Origin: Melioribacter sp.
GTDB lineage: Bacteria; Bacteroidota; Ignavibacteria; Ignavibacteriales; Melioribacteraceae
NCBI GenBank assembly: GCA_020723965.1
Contig: DYHW01000006.1
Coordinates: forward strand, 1-64,000
Length of the DNA stretch: 64,000 nt
Reading direction: 5' to 3'
Shown here: positions 1 through 9,215 of the stretch, one piece after another
Layout: the number at the start of each line of letters is the position of its first letter
How positions within the stretch are numbered: position 1 is the stretch's first letter
The notes under the pieces: generated by a model
What the model saw: only the letters and a program-made list of their open reading frames with translations
Told to the model about the DNA's origin: nothing
The model's database searches: none
Position numbers and translations under genes: made by a program

Positions 1-18
1 ATTTTACATTGTTGTTAA

Positions 19-2448
19 TTTAGGAAATTCCATTTCCATCTGAAGCTGTACAATACCTATTACGATCACTGGGCGCTTGGATCTTTTGAAGTTATGAGCC
101 GAAATGGTTTCGGGGATAAACCTTCACTGTATAATCCAATATTCCGTGCTGAACGAGAGACGCCTTGGTTCACACCAACAATAATTAACTCATCACAAAA
201 CAACGTGCAGTTGCAAGATTTTCAAACTACAAAGCAGTGTTATGTTTTTAATTCTAACTCATCTCAAGGAGGTATTTTATCCGGCCAAAAATTTTACTTA
301 ACATTTCATAATCGAAGCAATTATTTTTATGAAAATTGGCCATATAAGGAACCTCTAAAAGGAGGAGTTTTGATCTGGCACAGCACACCCGAAGCAGTTG
401 GTAACGGCACATACTCGGATTGGAGAAGAATGCCTGTTGACTTAGAAGCGGCACACGGAAAATACGATTGGACAATATCACCTCCTAACGCTACAAACAC
501 TGGAGTTGCAAATCCTTACACGGGTAGAGATAGTTTGGAAGTGAGAGTAGTAAGTGGAGGAAGAATAGTAGGAGGTCCATATTATAATAGAGATGTCGGA
601 AGCGGTTCAATATTTTATACACCCGATGCAGGTAAAATGTTTACACCAACTTCTAACCCGAATTCTAATTGGTATTCATCCAACACGGCTAATTACGCAC
701 AGACAGGCGTTTCCAACTTTAATGTTACCAACATTAGAAGTAACAGCGGAAGTGTTTTGATGGACTTTGGTATAAATAGTAATTATACAATTTCGCAAAA
801 CATGTCGTTTGGCTCATATACCTGGAGTTTCGACAGTGACCTTATAGTAAGCAGCGGGGTTACTTTAACAATATTTCCTGGAGCAGAGCTTTACTTTACA
901 CCAGGCAATAAAATAATTGTTTATGGCAATTTAATTGCAACTAATGCAACATTTACATCAACAACAAATTGGGGCGGCATTTTATTTCAAAGCGGGTCCT
1001 CAGGTACCATGGACGGATGCACAATCAACGCTGTTGATACATATGGCGGCGCAGCAATTGGAATTACGAATTGTTCTCCAACTATTCAGAATTGTACCAT
1101 TCAACCGCGTAATGCTTCAAATGGTATTTCGGTTTTATCAAATAGCACTCCATACATCTATAATAATACAATTAGGATGTTTGGCGCCAGCACGAACGGT
1201 ATATATGTCAGCCAATCAAATCCATGGATTAGAAAAAATACTATTATTGGAAAAAATAATAGTGGCAGCGCAGGCGTGTATGCATACTACTTGTCACGCC
1301 CATTTTTCGGTGTACCTTATGGCAGCACAGAAGGGAAAAACGAAATACAACAATTTTATGACGGCATTTATGCTTTTTACTACAGTACTGTAGATGCAGG
1401 TTCAACTACTTTGGCAAGAGATAATGTGATTTATAATAACTCTAATTCCAATGTTTATGCGGACTATAACTCTACAGTTAATGCTCAATATAATTATTGG
1501 GGTCTATATCCGCCTGATCAAACAAAATTCAAGACATATAATGGTTCTACTATTAATTGGGAGCCAGCGCTTTCTTCGCCGCCTTCGCAAGGATTGCTTG
1601 CTTATACTAATTCATCTACCAACCTCTCTGCTGATGAAAAATTATTGGAGAAAGCAAATGAATTGAGACAAAACAAAAAGTATGATGAAGCAGTTAAAAT
1701 TTACAAATCGCTTCTTAATTCAAGTACTAATTCTAATGTTGTGAAGAAAGCTTTAGTGGAAGTTGCATTTACTTATTTGGAAACAAAATCTCCTGAATTG
1801 ATGAGTATAATTAATGCTTATACACAACTAAAGAATGATAAATACTTAATGGAGCCGCTTGCTTTAGAGCTTCTTTCACTACTTTATACAAATAACGGAG
1901 AGAACATAAAAGCTATTGAAGTAAATAATCAACTTGTTACAAAGTTTGCAAATACAGAAAACGAGAGACATGGCTGGTTGAATCTATTTTTTATTCATTA
2001 CAATAAAGGGGAATATGATTTATCTGCTAGTATACTTCAAAAAGTAGCATCAAAAGGTGAAAATGATTATGAACTCGCATCAGCAAAATGGTTGTTAAAT
2101 GTTGTTGGGAAAGAGACAGCAAACTTTAGTTTATCAAAAGGATCATCTGAGAATTCCATAGCGGCTGAGCTCTCTGAGGGGAAAAATGAATTCACACTTT
2201 TTGACAATTATCCCAACCCATTCAATCCTACAACACAGATCAGTTTTTCAATTTCTGAGAAATCTCAAATCAAGCTAAAAGTTTTTGATGTTCTCGGCAG
2301 AGAAATTACACTTCTTGCTGATGGAGTTTTTGAAGCAGGTAAATATGAATTTAGTTTTGATGCAAGCAATCTACCAAGCGGAGTTTATTTCTACAATCTA
2401 ACAACGGCAAGCGGTTCGATCAGTAAGAAGATGTTGTTGGTCAAATGA
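19..2448 (+). CDS. T9SS-secreted protein: M6-peptidase-like part, beta-helix, TPR-like region, sorting domain (5' partial)
   Basis: Large secreted protein cut by the window edge. The reading frame is open from 19; the first ATG (94) lies inside a conserved-looking stretch (a G-S-F-E-V-M-S segment just before and over it), so 94 is probably not the true start. That stretch and a later G-G-V-L-I-W-H-S segment resemble the region after the zinc motif of M6 (immune inhibitor A-like) peptidases. Next come right-handed beta-helix repeats rich in N-C-T-I and N-N-T-I turns (about residues 290-480), a helical TPR-like part (E-L-R-Q-N-K-K-Y-D-E-A), and a C-terminal type A sorting domain with NYPNPFNPTT and a G-x-Y-F-Y-N strand, so export by the type IX system to the surface is inferred. 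An in-frame stop at 16-18 blocks extension upstream; see findings. Function is unknown beyond a cell-surface role. Confidence 0.75.
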   Translation, partial: FRKFHFHLKLYNTYYDHWALGSFEVMSRNGFGDKPSLYNPIFRAERETPWFTPTIINSSQNNVQLQDFQTTKQCYVFNSNSSQGGILSGQKFYLTFHNRSNYFYENWPYKEPLKGGVLIWHSTPEAVGNGTYSDWRRMPVDLEAAHGKYDWTISPPNATNTGVANPYTGRDSLEVRVVSGGRIVGGPYYNRDVGSGSIFYTPDAGKMFTPTSNPNSNWYSSNTANYAQTGVSNFNVTNIRSNSGSVLMDFGINSNYTISQNMSFGSYTWSFDSDLIVSSGVTLTIFPGAELYFTPGNKIIVYGNLIATNATFTSTTNWGGILFQSGSSGTMDGCTINAVDTYGGAAIGITNCSPTIQNCTIQPRNASNGISVLSNSTPYIYNNTIRMFGASTNGIYVSQSNPWIRKNTIIGKNNSGSAGVYAYYLSRPFFGVPYGSTEGKNEIQQFYDGIYAFYYSTVDAGSTTLARDNVIYNNSNSNVYADYNSTVNAQYNYWGLYPPDQTKFKTYNGSTINWEPALSSPPSQGLLAYTNSSTNLSADEKLLEKANELRQNKKYDEAVKIYKSLLNSSTNSNVVKKALVEVAFTYLETKSPELMSIINAYTQLKNDKYLMEPLALELLSLLYTNNGENIKAIEVNNQLVTKFANTENERHGWLNLFFIHYNKGEYDLSASILQKVASKGENDYELASAKWLLNVVGKETANFSLSKGSSENSIAAELSEGKNEFTLFDNYPNPFNPTTQISFSISEKSQIKLKVFDVLGREITLLADGVFEAGKYEFSFDASNLPSGVYFYNLTTASGSISKKMLLVK

Positions 2449-2481
2449 TTTTTGTTTTTGCTTAAGCAGAAATTAGGTGAT

Positions 2482-2515
2482 AATAAAAAAAGGTTGCAAC
2501 TGCCGCCCTTTTTTA
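2482..2515. terminator. Possible bidirectional terminator between convergent genes
   Basis: A run ATAAAAAAAGG is matched about 12 bases later by CCCTTTTTTAT, giving an A/T-rich stem between two genes that face each other. The G+C part of the stem is short, so this is a weak call. Confidence 0.35.
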
Positions 2516-4048
2516 TCGAGGTAATATTATCTCTTGCGTTCTAAATGCGCGGGGGAATTGGCTTTTCAATCCTTCTTTTGATGCAACAGCAGTTCCAAGA
2601 AAATAATCGCCATACTTTACAACACGCTGTCCGCCCGCTTCAAAATATTTTTTAATTGTTCCGCCGCTAAAATAAATATCAAGTTCATTCGTGTTTTCAA
2701 ACTCGATAATATTTTGTGTGATTGCTTCGCCAAAGACTTGCGCTGCAAGCGAATTAAGCTGCAAGTTTCTTCGTTTGTCAATAGTGCCGAGCCGGGTTCC
2801 GATGCGATTAAATGTTCCGAGATGATCACTATCCCAATTAGCATCCACAAAATGAATATCATTGTTTTTTATCAAATATTTATACTCGTCAAATTTGTTT
2901 CTCGGAATGCCGTAATAGTTGGAAAGCGCTTCAAGATAATTTTTGATTTTACCGCTGGATGATTTTATTAGATTATACTTTTCCCGAAGTGTTATCCCGA
3001 CTTGTCGGGATCCCTGCGGAGGATTCCCAGTAATTTGACAAGATATTTTCTCAGTGCGCTCGGTATCATCAATCTTTCTCAGCTTGGCAACAAAAAAACC
3101 TTCGCTGTTAATTTCCCATGGAAGTATTCGGCGGGTTTTTTTCAATTCGCTGCTCAGCTCTTCATCGCCAAATTTTTCCCCGAAAGCTTTAGTGGATATC
3201 CCGACTTGTCGGTACTCCTTCGGAGGAGCCCAAGCAAATCCTTCATTACTTATTACAGGAATCTTTATCTCTATCAATTCAACTGGATATTTTTTCAATA
3301 CTTTGTTGATGACATATTCATTTTCTTCCAGAGTAAGCGTGCAAGTTGAATAGACAATTTCTCCGCCTACTTTGCACATTTTTACTGCTCCGATCAACAA
3401 CCGCAATTGTTGTTCGGAAAGTCCTTGAGCTTTTTTTATATTCCACCAATTGCTCACTTCTCCTTTTTTTTGAACGATACCGAGCGCGCTGCACGGCGCA
3501 TCAACTAAAATTTTATCGAAACGATTTTCAAATTGCTTGCTTAGCAGTTCCCCTTTTCCATGTAATATTCCAACATTCACCAAACTCATTTTATCAACAT
3601 TGAATACCAAACTCTTCAAACGTTCGGCAGAAATTTCATTTGCTATGAGCGTGCCTTTATTATTCATCAATTCGGAAAGCTGCGTTGTTTTGGACCCGGG
3701 CGCGGCGCATAAATCTAACACCACATCACTTTCATTTGGGGCAAGAACAAGAGCAGGAATCATTGATGATAAACTTTGTATATAATATTTGCCAAGAATA
3801 AACTCGAGCGTTTTACCTGCGGCTTCGTCACCCGAAATAATTCTATATGCATTTGGAATTTTGAGAATGGCTTCGAGATTGATACCGTAATTTTTTAATC
3901 GCTCAATAAGTTTCCGTTGGTTGACAAATGGAGAAATTCTAAGATACGGCTTGTAATTGCTGTTGAAATAGTTTGTATAGTTGGAGAGATATTCATTTCC
4001 AAAGTGTTTAGAGATATATTGTGATATGCTGCCGCTTAGTTCAATCAA
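2513..4048 (-). CDS. RsmB/RsmF-family RNA (cytosine-5) methyltransferase
   Basis: SAM-dependent methyltransferase that makes m5C in rRNA or tRNA. Visible motifs: LDLCAAPGSK at about residues 111-120 (SAM loop), VDAPCS with C186 (release cysteine) and YSTCT with C236 (nucleophile), then the TRRILPWE...GFFVAKL segment near 305-323 typical of the RsmF/NSUN group. About 150 further residues form a C-terminal RNA-binding (PUA-like) part. The start is TTG at 4048, one base after the stop of the upstream gene, so the two are probably co-transcribed. Two copies of a palindromic repeat are inserted in-frame, encoding PPQGSRQVGI and PPKEYRQVGI (see repeat entries). The family is certain; whether the substrate is rRNA or tRNA is not. 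Confidence 0.9.
   Translation of the reverse strand: MIELSGSISQYISKHFGNEYLSNYTNYFNSNYKPYLRISPFVNQRKLIERLKNYGINLEAILKIPNAYRIISGDEAAGKTLEFILGKYYIQSLSSMIPALVLAPNESDVVLDLCAAPGSKTTQLSELMNNKGTLIANEISAERLKSLVFNVDKMSLVNVGILHGKGELLSKQFENRFDKILVDAPCSALGIVQKKGEVSNWWNIKKAQGLSEQQLRLLIGAVKMCKVGGEIVYSTCTLTLEENEYVINKVLKKYPVELIEIKIPVISNEGFAWAPPKEYRQVGISTKAFGEKFGDEELSSELKKTRRILPWEINSEGFFVAKLRKIDDTERTEKISCQITGNPPQGSRQVGITLREKYNLIKSSSGKIKNYLEALSNYYGIPRNKFDEYKYLIKNNDIHFVDANWDSDHLGTFNRIGTRLGTIDKRRNLQLNSLAAQVFGEAITQNIIEFENTNELDIYFSGGTIKKYFEAGGQRVVKYGDYFLGTAVASKEGLKSQFPRAFRTQEIILPR
2994..3028 (-). repeat. In-frame palindromic repeat, copy 1
   Basis: About 35 bp containing CCCGACTTGTCGGGAT (near-palindrome) and a GCGGAGG half. 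In the coding frame of the methyltransferase it reads G-N-P-P-Q-G-S-R-Q-V-G-I, in the linker after the GFFVAKL segment. It is related to the copy at 3197-3231. Confidence 0.75.
3197..3231 (-). repeat. In-frame palindromic repeat, copy 2
   Basis: Shares TATCCCGACTTGTCGG and CGGAGGA with copy 1 and is read in the same codon phase (A-P-P-K-E-Y-R-Q-V-G-I), in a loop between the STCT motif and the TRRI segment. Roughly 29 of 36 aligned positions agree by eye. Confidence 0.75.
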
Positions 4049-4049
4049 C

Positions 4050-4475
4050 TTAGTGGCGCACTAGATTTAATGAGTTAAAAATCTGTGCGGAGATGCGTTT
4101 AAATCCTTTTGAATTTGGAAAAGAATTCTTAAAATCTGTTTCTATCTCTTTCAGAAAAGTATCAAGATGCTTTTCATAATCGCGCACAGCTTCGTATATG
4201 CGTAAATCTGAAGTAGGAATTTTTAGTTGGGCCGGTTTGGATCTGTTGCTGTAGAAAACATATTTTGCCTTAAAATGCTCATCGGTTGAATAAATAGTAG
4301 TTCCAGTTTCATCAATAATTTGATAACTGTTAAAAAGCGGAGGGGGGAGAAATAAAATTTTTCCGGGGAGTGAAAGCGATTCACATTCGTCAGCGCTGAT
4401 AAAATCAGAAGGAAAATCTTTCAATTCTGCCTTTATTTTATCAATCCACCTTTGTGTAAACTCTTTTTCTGTCAT
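4050..4475 (-). CDS. Conserved-looking hypothetical protein, 141 aa
   Basis: I do not recognise the family. It is a soluble, mixed-charge protein without signal peptide or membrane segment. The central part has an F-L-P-P-P-L-F-N-S-Y-Q-I-I-D strand-like stretch, and the C-terminal third is helical with many K/E residues (Y-E-K-H-L-D-T-F-L-K-E-I). It sits one base upstream of the RNA methyltransferase on the same strand and 30 bases downstream of the propeller gene, so it is probably in an operon with the methyltransferase. No function can be assigned. Confidence 0.7.
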   Translation of the reverse strand: MTEKEFTQRWIDKIKAELKDFPSDFISADECESLSLPGKILFLPPPLFNSYQIIDETGTTIYSTDEHFKAKYVFYSNRSKPAQLKIPTSDLRIYEAVRDYEKHLDTFLKEIETDFKNSFPNSKGFKRISAQIFNSLNLVRH

Positions 4476-4505
4476 TTTTCTTTCACCGTAAAAACAGAGA
4501 GGCTT

Positions 4506-5675
4506 TTATTTTTGTGATTTAAAATTTATGTCAACATTTTCAGGGTTTTCGATCCAATCGGCAACAAAAACATTTGTATCGCGCGAGGGTTTTCTAGAAG
4601 CATTTCTGTTGGAGCAGAAAACCAATTTTTTCCCGTCAAAAGAAAACATAGGGAAAGCATCAAATAAGCCTGAATTAGTAATCTGTTCGAGCCCTGTTCC
4701 ATCGGTATTGATTATAAAAATATCGAAACGTCTTCCGCCTTCTTTAATGGAGTGATGATTGGAACAGAATAAAATTTTCTTGCCCGAAGGATCGGGATGA
4801 AAGAAGGGCGCCCAATTAGCGCCGGGCAGGTTAGTTACCTGCTTAACATTTCCTCCATCTATGTCCATAACAAAAATATTCAGCGCTTTCGGCTCAACAT
4901 AACCGTTTGAAAGCAGTTCTTTATAAGATTCTGCTTCTTTGCCAAGCGGTCTGCTTGCACGCCAAACTATCTGTTTAGAATTACGCGAGAAAAATGCGCC
5001 TCCATCGTAGCCCAAAGCGTTTGTTAGTTGTAAAAGTTTTCCGGTTTTAATTTCGTAACGCCACAATTCAAGATCGCCGGAACGGGTTGAAGTAAAAACA
5101 ATAAATTTTCCATCAGGCGAAACTGTTGCTTCCGCATCGTAACCTTCTCCGCCAATCAAAACAGTCGAATTAGAACCGTCAGAATTTGCGATGTAGATAT
5201 CATAACTGTTAAAAAGGGGCCAGACGTATCTTCCCTCTGCAAACATCTGAGATTCAGGGCATTTAGCGCCGCTCTCATGAGTTGATGCGTAAATAATTTT
5301 TCCATCAGGCAAAAAATAGCTGCACGTTGTTCTTCCTCCGCCGGTTGAAAGAAGCATATACTGTTTTCCGTTCTCAAGCGGAGAGCCGTCTGTGTTCATT
5401 TTGAAGATCTGATCGCAGTCTTGTAAATTTATTTTTTTCCAATCGCTTTGAAAAATTAACTGCTTGTCGTCAAAGCTCCAGTAAGCTTCGGCATTGTTCC
5501 CGCCGAATGTAAGCTGGCGGATATTTCGTAAATGTTTTTCTCCTGTATATCGGAGAGTATCTTTTTGCGGATCATAGCTGCTTTTTGCAGCAGATGGAGT
5601 TAGCGCCATGAAGATTGGGAAAAAGACGATGAAAACAAGAAGCAGAAAAAAGTTAATGAATAACGCTCTATTCAT
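4506..5675 (-). CDS. TolB-like WD40/PD40 beta-propeller protein, exported
   Basis: 389 aa with an N-terminal hydrophobic stretch (residues about 5-25, signal peptide or anchor) followed by PD40-type blades. Repeats such as SPDGKFIVFTSTRSGDLELW, SRNSKQIVWRASR, FSFDGKKLVFCSNR and D-I-F-I-I-N-T-D-G-T-G show the alternating D-G/N-T-D-G pattern of the TolB propeller. It lacks the N-terminal TolB domain, so it is likely a periplasmic or surface propeller used for protein or polymer binding rather than TolB itself. lgt lies 22 bases upstream on the same strand, so the two may be co-transcribed. Confidence 0.8.
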   Translation of the reverse strand: MNRALFINFFLLLVFIVFFPIFMALTPSAAKSSYDPQKDTLRYTGEKHLRNIRQLTFGGNNAEAYWSFDDKQLIFQSDWKKINLQDCDQIFKMNTDGSPLENGKQYMLLSTGGGRTTCSYFLPDGKIIYASTHESGAKCPESQMFAEGRYVWPLFNSYDIYIANSDGSNSTVLIGGEGYDAEATVSPDGKFIVFTSTRSGDLELWRYEIKTGKLLQLTNALGYDGGAFFSRNSKQIVWRASRPLGKEAESYKELLSNGYVEPKALNIFVMDIDGGNVKQVTNLPGANWAPFFHPDPSGKKILFCSNHHSIKEGGRRFDIFIINTDGTGLEQITNSGLFDAFPMFSFDGKKLVFCSNRNASRKPSRDTNVFVADWIENPENVDINFKSQK

Positions 5676-5697
5676 ACTAAGATTTCTTTCGGATATG

Positions 5698-6483
5698 TTA
5701 TTGAATCCTGATTATTTTTTTATCTTTCCTAATAAGAAGAAATATTCCAAAAATCACTAAAGGGATGCTTAGCAATTGTCCCATATTTAACATCATTCCA
5801 ACCTCAAAATGTTCTTGAACTTCTTTGAAAAATTCTACGAATATTCTAAACCCGAACACAAGTAAAAGAAAGAGCCCGAGTAATAGTCCATTCTTAAATT
5901 TACCGTTAGAGCGGAAATAAAATGACAACAGAAAGAGAAAGCTCAATAAGTAGACAACCGCTTCGTAAATTTGGGTTGGATGACGCGGGATTCCATCAAC
6001 AGAAGCAAATACAAACGCCCAAGGAAGATCCGTTGGCTTGCCATAAATTTCCGAATTGAAAAGATTTCCCATTCTAATGAAAAACCCTGCAAGCGCCACA
6101 GTAATGATAATTCTATCCATAATCCAAAGAAATGAAATTTGTCTTCTCTTTCGAACGAAAAGATAGACCGCTATTAAAATTCCAACTGCAGCGCCGTGGC
6201 TTGCTAAGCCGCCTTTCCAAACTTGCAATATTTCAATAGGATTGTTTAAGTAGTAAGCCGGGTTATAGAAGAAACAATGTCCAAGCCGCGCTCCAATAAC
6301 CGTTCCAAGAACCATATACCAAACAAGATCGTGCAGTTCTTCTTCTCTCCTGCCTTCTTTCTTAAAGATAACGAACATGAGCTGATAACCAATAACAAAC
6401 GATGCCGCAAAAAGCAGCCCGTACCATCGAATGCTAATTGGTCCAACCGAAAAAATTTCCGGGGAAACATCCCAATAGATCAT
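5698..6483 (-). CDS. lgt: Prolipoprotein diacylglyceryl transferase
   Basis: Integral inner-membrane enzyme that moves diacylglycerol from phosphatidylglycerol to the lipobox cysteine of prelipoproteins, the first lipoprotein maturation step. Visible: the SIRWYGL start of the first helix, GARLGHCFFYNP, the essential His in GGLASHGAAVG (H96), the RMGNLFNSEIYGKPTDLPWAF signature (about 137-157) and PRHPTQIYEA (167-175). Seven hydrophobic helices; 261 aa is the usual length. ATG at 6483 fits the family N-terminus. It lies just upstream of the propeller gene on the same strand. Confidence 0.97.
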   Translation of the reverse strand: MIYWDVSPEIFSVGPISIRWYGLLFAASFVIGYQLMFVIFKKEGRREEELHDLVWYMVLGTVIGARLGHCFFYNPAYYLNNPIEILQVWKGGLASHGAAVGILIAVYLFVRKRRQISFLWIMDRIIITVALAGFFIRMGNLFNSEIYGKPTDLPWAFVFASVDGIPRHPTQIYEAVVYLLSFLFLLSFYFRSNGKFKNGLLLGLFLLLVFGFRIFVEFFKEVQEHFEVGMMLNMGQLLSIPLVIFGIFLLIRKDKKIIRIQ

Positions 6484-6689
6484 ATCTGACCTTAAGCTTA
6501 ATTAAAGAAACATGAAATTAACTTGCACCTAATATAATATTCATCCCTTCTTTAGCGCTTGTCAAATTTAAGAATTCACATTAAAATAAACTAAAACTTA
6601 TCGTCTTATTTTTACATTTCCGTTTTGCCCAATTCTACCTATTTCAGCTAAAACTCATAAAGGATTCTTTTCTTTTTATTGGAAAAAAC

Positions 6690-6697
6690 TATATTTG
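6690..6697 (+). promoter_or_regulatory. Possible -7 promoter box
   Basis: TATATTTG matches the Bacteroidota TAnnTTTG element, 60 bases before the histidine kinase gene in a 273-base divergent gap. No good TTTG -33 element lies at the right distance (only a T-run), so confidence is low. Nothing else is recognisable in 6484-6756. Confidence 0.3.
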
Positions 6698-6756
6698 TTT
6701 AGTTACTAATTAAGTTCACTTAAAATTAAATTTATGAATTTGTCCCCAAGGTCAAG

Positions 6757-7944
6757 ATGATATCTGTTGTCTTTCTTCCAGAACAAATCAAAAAAATTTT
6801 TGATTCATTTTTCGATCCTGCTAATCCTATTTATATTTCTATACTAATCACCGCGTTTATTTTCGGAATAATTTTTTTCTTTTATAAATACATAATCAAC
6901 CCTATAACAGAACGTTTTAACAAAGAAAAAGAGAGTCTCGAATTAAAAACAGCCAAGCTTATGGCGCTGTTTGCCGAATTAGACCCGGACCCTGTAATTA
7001 GAATTGATTCGAACGGGTCTATTGTTGTAACGAACGATGCGGCACAAAAAGTGTTTTCTTCACGAAGTTTGATTGGGGAAAATATTGCTCAAATACTGCC
7101 AATGATCGACTATAAGAAAAACGGCGCTTTTGTTAACACAACAAAAGTGTTCACAAAAAAAATAAACAAGCGCTACTATTCTGTTCTTTACCGCAGCGAG
7201 CCGAAATTAAATATTGGGCAGATTTATATGCGCGATATTACCGATCTGAAAACTTATGAAGAGAGATTATTGGAATCGCAAGTTAAGTTGAAAGAGCTTT
7301 CAGAACATCTGCAGGAGTTGATAGAGGAAGAACGACAAAAAATTGCCTCCGGTCTTCACGATGGAATTGGGCAAAGTCTTTCTCTATTGCGCATCAAGCT
7401 TCTTAAGATGAAAGAACAAAATAATATCAATTCGCAATTTCAGAACTACGCCGATTTAATTGAATCTTTGAAATCGATCATCAATGAGTTGAAAGAGATA
7501 TCTTATAGTTTAAAACCAAAAACACTGGAAGAGATGGGGCTGGGAATTGCATTAAAGACATTGGCAGATAAAGTTAGCGTAGAAACCGGCATAGAGGCAG
7601 AAGTAACCGCTGTGGGTGAAAAGACGCGGTTAAACAGCAAACTTGAGATCTATCTTTACAGAATTGCGCAGGAGGCATTAAATAATATAATAAAGCATTC
7701 CAAAGCATCTCGGTTCGGCATACAATTAGTTATTTCAAATAAATATATTCGATTAATTATATCTGATAACGGGATTGGTTTCGATACAGAAAATATTTTG
7801 ACGAATAAATTTAAACTAGGAATGGGATTGATAAACATGCGCGAAAGAGTGGAAACCTTTAACGGAAAATTCAAAATTGATTCCGCCCCGGACAAGGGGA
7901 CCATGCTTGTTGCTGAACTTCCTTTAACAAAAAAGAAATTATGA
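6757..7944 (+). CDS. Sensor histidine kinase, NarL/DegS type (HisKA_3) with PAS
   Basis: 395 aa. One membrane helix (about 27-47), then a PAS-like sensor (about 70-165, with the D-P-V-I-R-I-D-S-N-G-S-I-V-V-T-N core). The HisKA_3 dimerisation helix is next, with phospho-acceptor H201 in EERQKIASGLHDGIGQSL, and then the ATPase domain (EALNN at 306-310, DNGIGFD at 337-343, GMGLINMRERV at 355-365). A short N-terminal tail suggests little external sensing, so the signal is probably cytosolic or membrane-derived. Its stop overlaps the next gene by 4 bases (ATGA), showing translational coupling to its response regulator. Confidence 0.93.
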   Translation: MISVVFLPEQIKKIFDSFFDPANPIYISILITAFIFGIIFFFYKYIINPITERFNKEKESLELKTAKLMALFAELDPDPVIRIDSNGSIVVTNDAAQKVFSSRSLIGENIAQILPMIDYKKNGAFVNTTKVFTKKINKRYYSVLYRSEPKLNIGQIYMRDITDLKTYEERLLESQVKLKELSEHLQELIEEERQKIASGLHDGIGQSLSLLRIKLLKMKEQNNINSQFQNYADLIESLKSIINELKEISYSLKPKTLEEMGLGIALKTLADKVSVETGIEAEVTAVGEKTRLNSKLEIYLYRIAQEALNNIIKHSKASRFGIQLVISNKYIRLIISDNGIGFDTENILTNKFKLGMGLINMRERVETFNGKFKIDSAPDKGTMLVAELPLTKKKL

Positions 7945-8624
7945 CAACAACAAAACCAATACGTCTTCTTATAGCAGACGATCATCAATTGTTCCGTAGC
8001 GGTATAATATCTCTTCTCGAAGATGTAAGTGAGATAGCTATTATTGGCGAAGCTGAAACTGGAAGACAGCTTGTTGAAAAATATTTTGAGTTGAAGCCGG
8101 ATGTCGTCTTAATTGATATTTCTATGCCTGAACTAAGCGGAACCCATGCGCTAAAAACAATTAAATTGAAGGAACCCGCTGTTAAATCTATTTTTCTTAC
8201 AATGTTTGAAGGTGAAGAATACATTTATCATGCTATTGAAGTTGGCGCAAAAGGAATTTTAAGCAAGAACGCTATGAAAGGAGAGTTAATTTACGCTATA
8301 AAAACTGTTTACGGCGGAGAGTGCTATTTCGGCAAAAACTATGATGAAGAAAAACTTTTAGGAATTAAAAAAAAATACAGACAAGCGGTTGTTAGCGTGG
8401 TTGATGATTATTTTCATCTCAAAAAGAAAGAAAAAAAAATTTTAGAACTTATCAGCAAAGGGTTAACCAGTCAAGAAATAGCCGACCAATTGCACTATAG
8501 CAAAAAGACTATCGATTATTATCGTGCTCGTCTGATGCAGCGGTTTAATATAAAATCTTTACCGGAACTAATCTCTTTTGCTGTAAAGTATTCAATTTCT
8601 CAAAAATTATTTGAAGACGAGTAA
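7941..8624 (+). CDS. Response regulator, NarL/FixJ family (REC + LuxR HTH)
   Basis: Partner of the preceding kinase. The receiver has the acidic pair D13/D14, phospho-acceptor D59 in VVLIDISMPELSG and K109 in GILSKNA. The C-terminal LuxR-type HTH (about 165-215) contains ISKGLTSQEIADQLHYSKKTIDYYRARLMQRF, the usual four-helix arrangement for DNA binding, here written in two overlapping parts of a recognised motif. Its targets are not visible; the membrane-protein gene 2 bases downstream is the natural candidate member of the same operon. Confidence 0.94.
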   Translation: MTTTKPIRLLIADDHQLFRSGIISLLEDVSEIAIIGEAETGRQLVEKYFELKPDVVLIDISMPELSGTHALKTIKLKEPAVKSIFLTMFEGEEYIYHAIEVGAKGILSKNAMKGELIYAIKTVYGGECYFGKNYDEEKLLGIKKKYRQAVVSVVDDYFHLKKKEKKILELISKGLTSQEIADQLHYSKKTIDYYRARLMQRFNIKSLPELISFAVKYSISQKLFEDE

Positions 8625-8626
8625 AA

Positions 8627-9205
8627 ATGGCTTACGCATATGCTTTTGTCTATTATCTGTCAATGGTGGCTTGGCTGCTGCCTCTATTAAGACAGTATAA
8701 GTCCAATTTATTTTTGTTTTTTTTTGTGCTTGCACTTTCTGATCCCCTAACATTCTTAATAAGCAAGCATTCTCCTTTGACGACCATCCACATTACTCCG
8801 ATAGCTTGCTATTTAGCGCTCTTTGTTCTTAGCGATCCTCTGAATGCCAAAAATTTAAAAAAAATATTTTTGGCGTTCATAGGAGTATTTGGATTACTTT
8901 CTTCTTTTTACCCGTGGCAGCTGGCTTACATCTATGCGTCTTTTTCTCATTCTATTATTCTTTTTATTTTTATAAAGCGAGCTTTGATATTCGTTGCTGA
9001 AAATGGAAGAGTAAACTTATTTCATATGGTGTTAATTCTTTACGAAACAAGCATAATATTAAAAGTTGTTGCTTTTTTAACAGATCTTGAAAGAGGATTT
9101 GCGTTTTTTATGATCACTAATATCTTTCAAATATTTATTGCCGGCTTCTTTATAATTTACCGGGAAGATAACCCGAATCTTTTGGTGAATCTAAAAAATG
9201 AATAA
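8627..9205 (+). CDS. Polytopic membrane protein of unknown function, 192 aa
   Basis: Mostly hydrophobic with about six predicted helices (first at residues 3-20, last at about 165-180) and no recognised motif. It starts 2 bases after the response regulator stop, so it is very probably translated from the same transcript as the kinase/regulator pair. It could be a membrane sensor or accessory to that system, or its regulated output; the sequence does not decide. Confidence 0.7.
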   Translation: MAYAYAFVYYLSMVAWLLPLLRQYKSNLFLFFFVLALSDPLTFLISKHSPLTTIHITPIACYLALFVLSDPLNAKNLKKIFLAFIGVFGLLSSFYPWQLAYIYASFSHSIILFIFIKRALIFVAENGRVNLFHMVLILYETSIILKVVAFLTDLERGFAFFMITNIFQIFIAGFFIIYREDNPNLLVNLKNE

Positions 9206-9215
9206 TCACTGTTCT

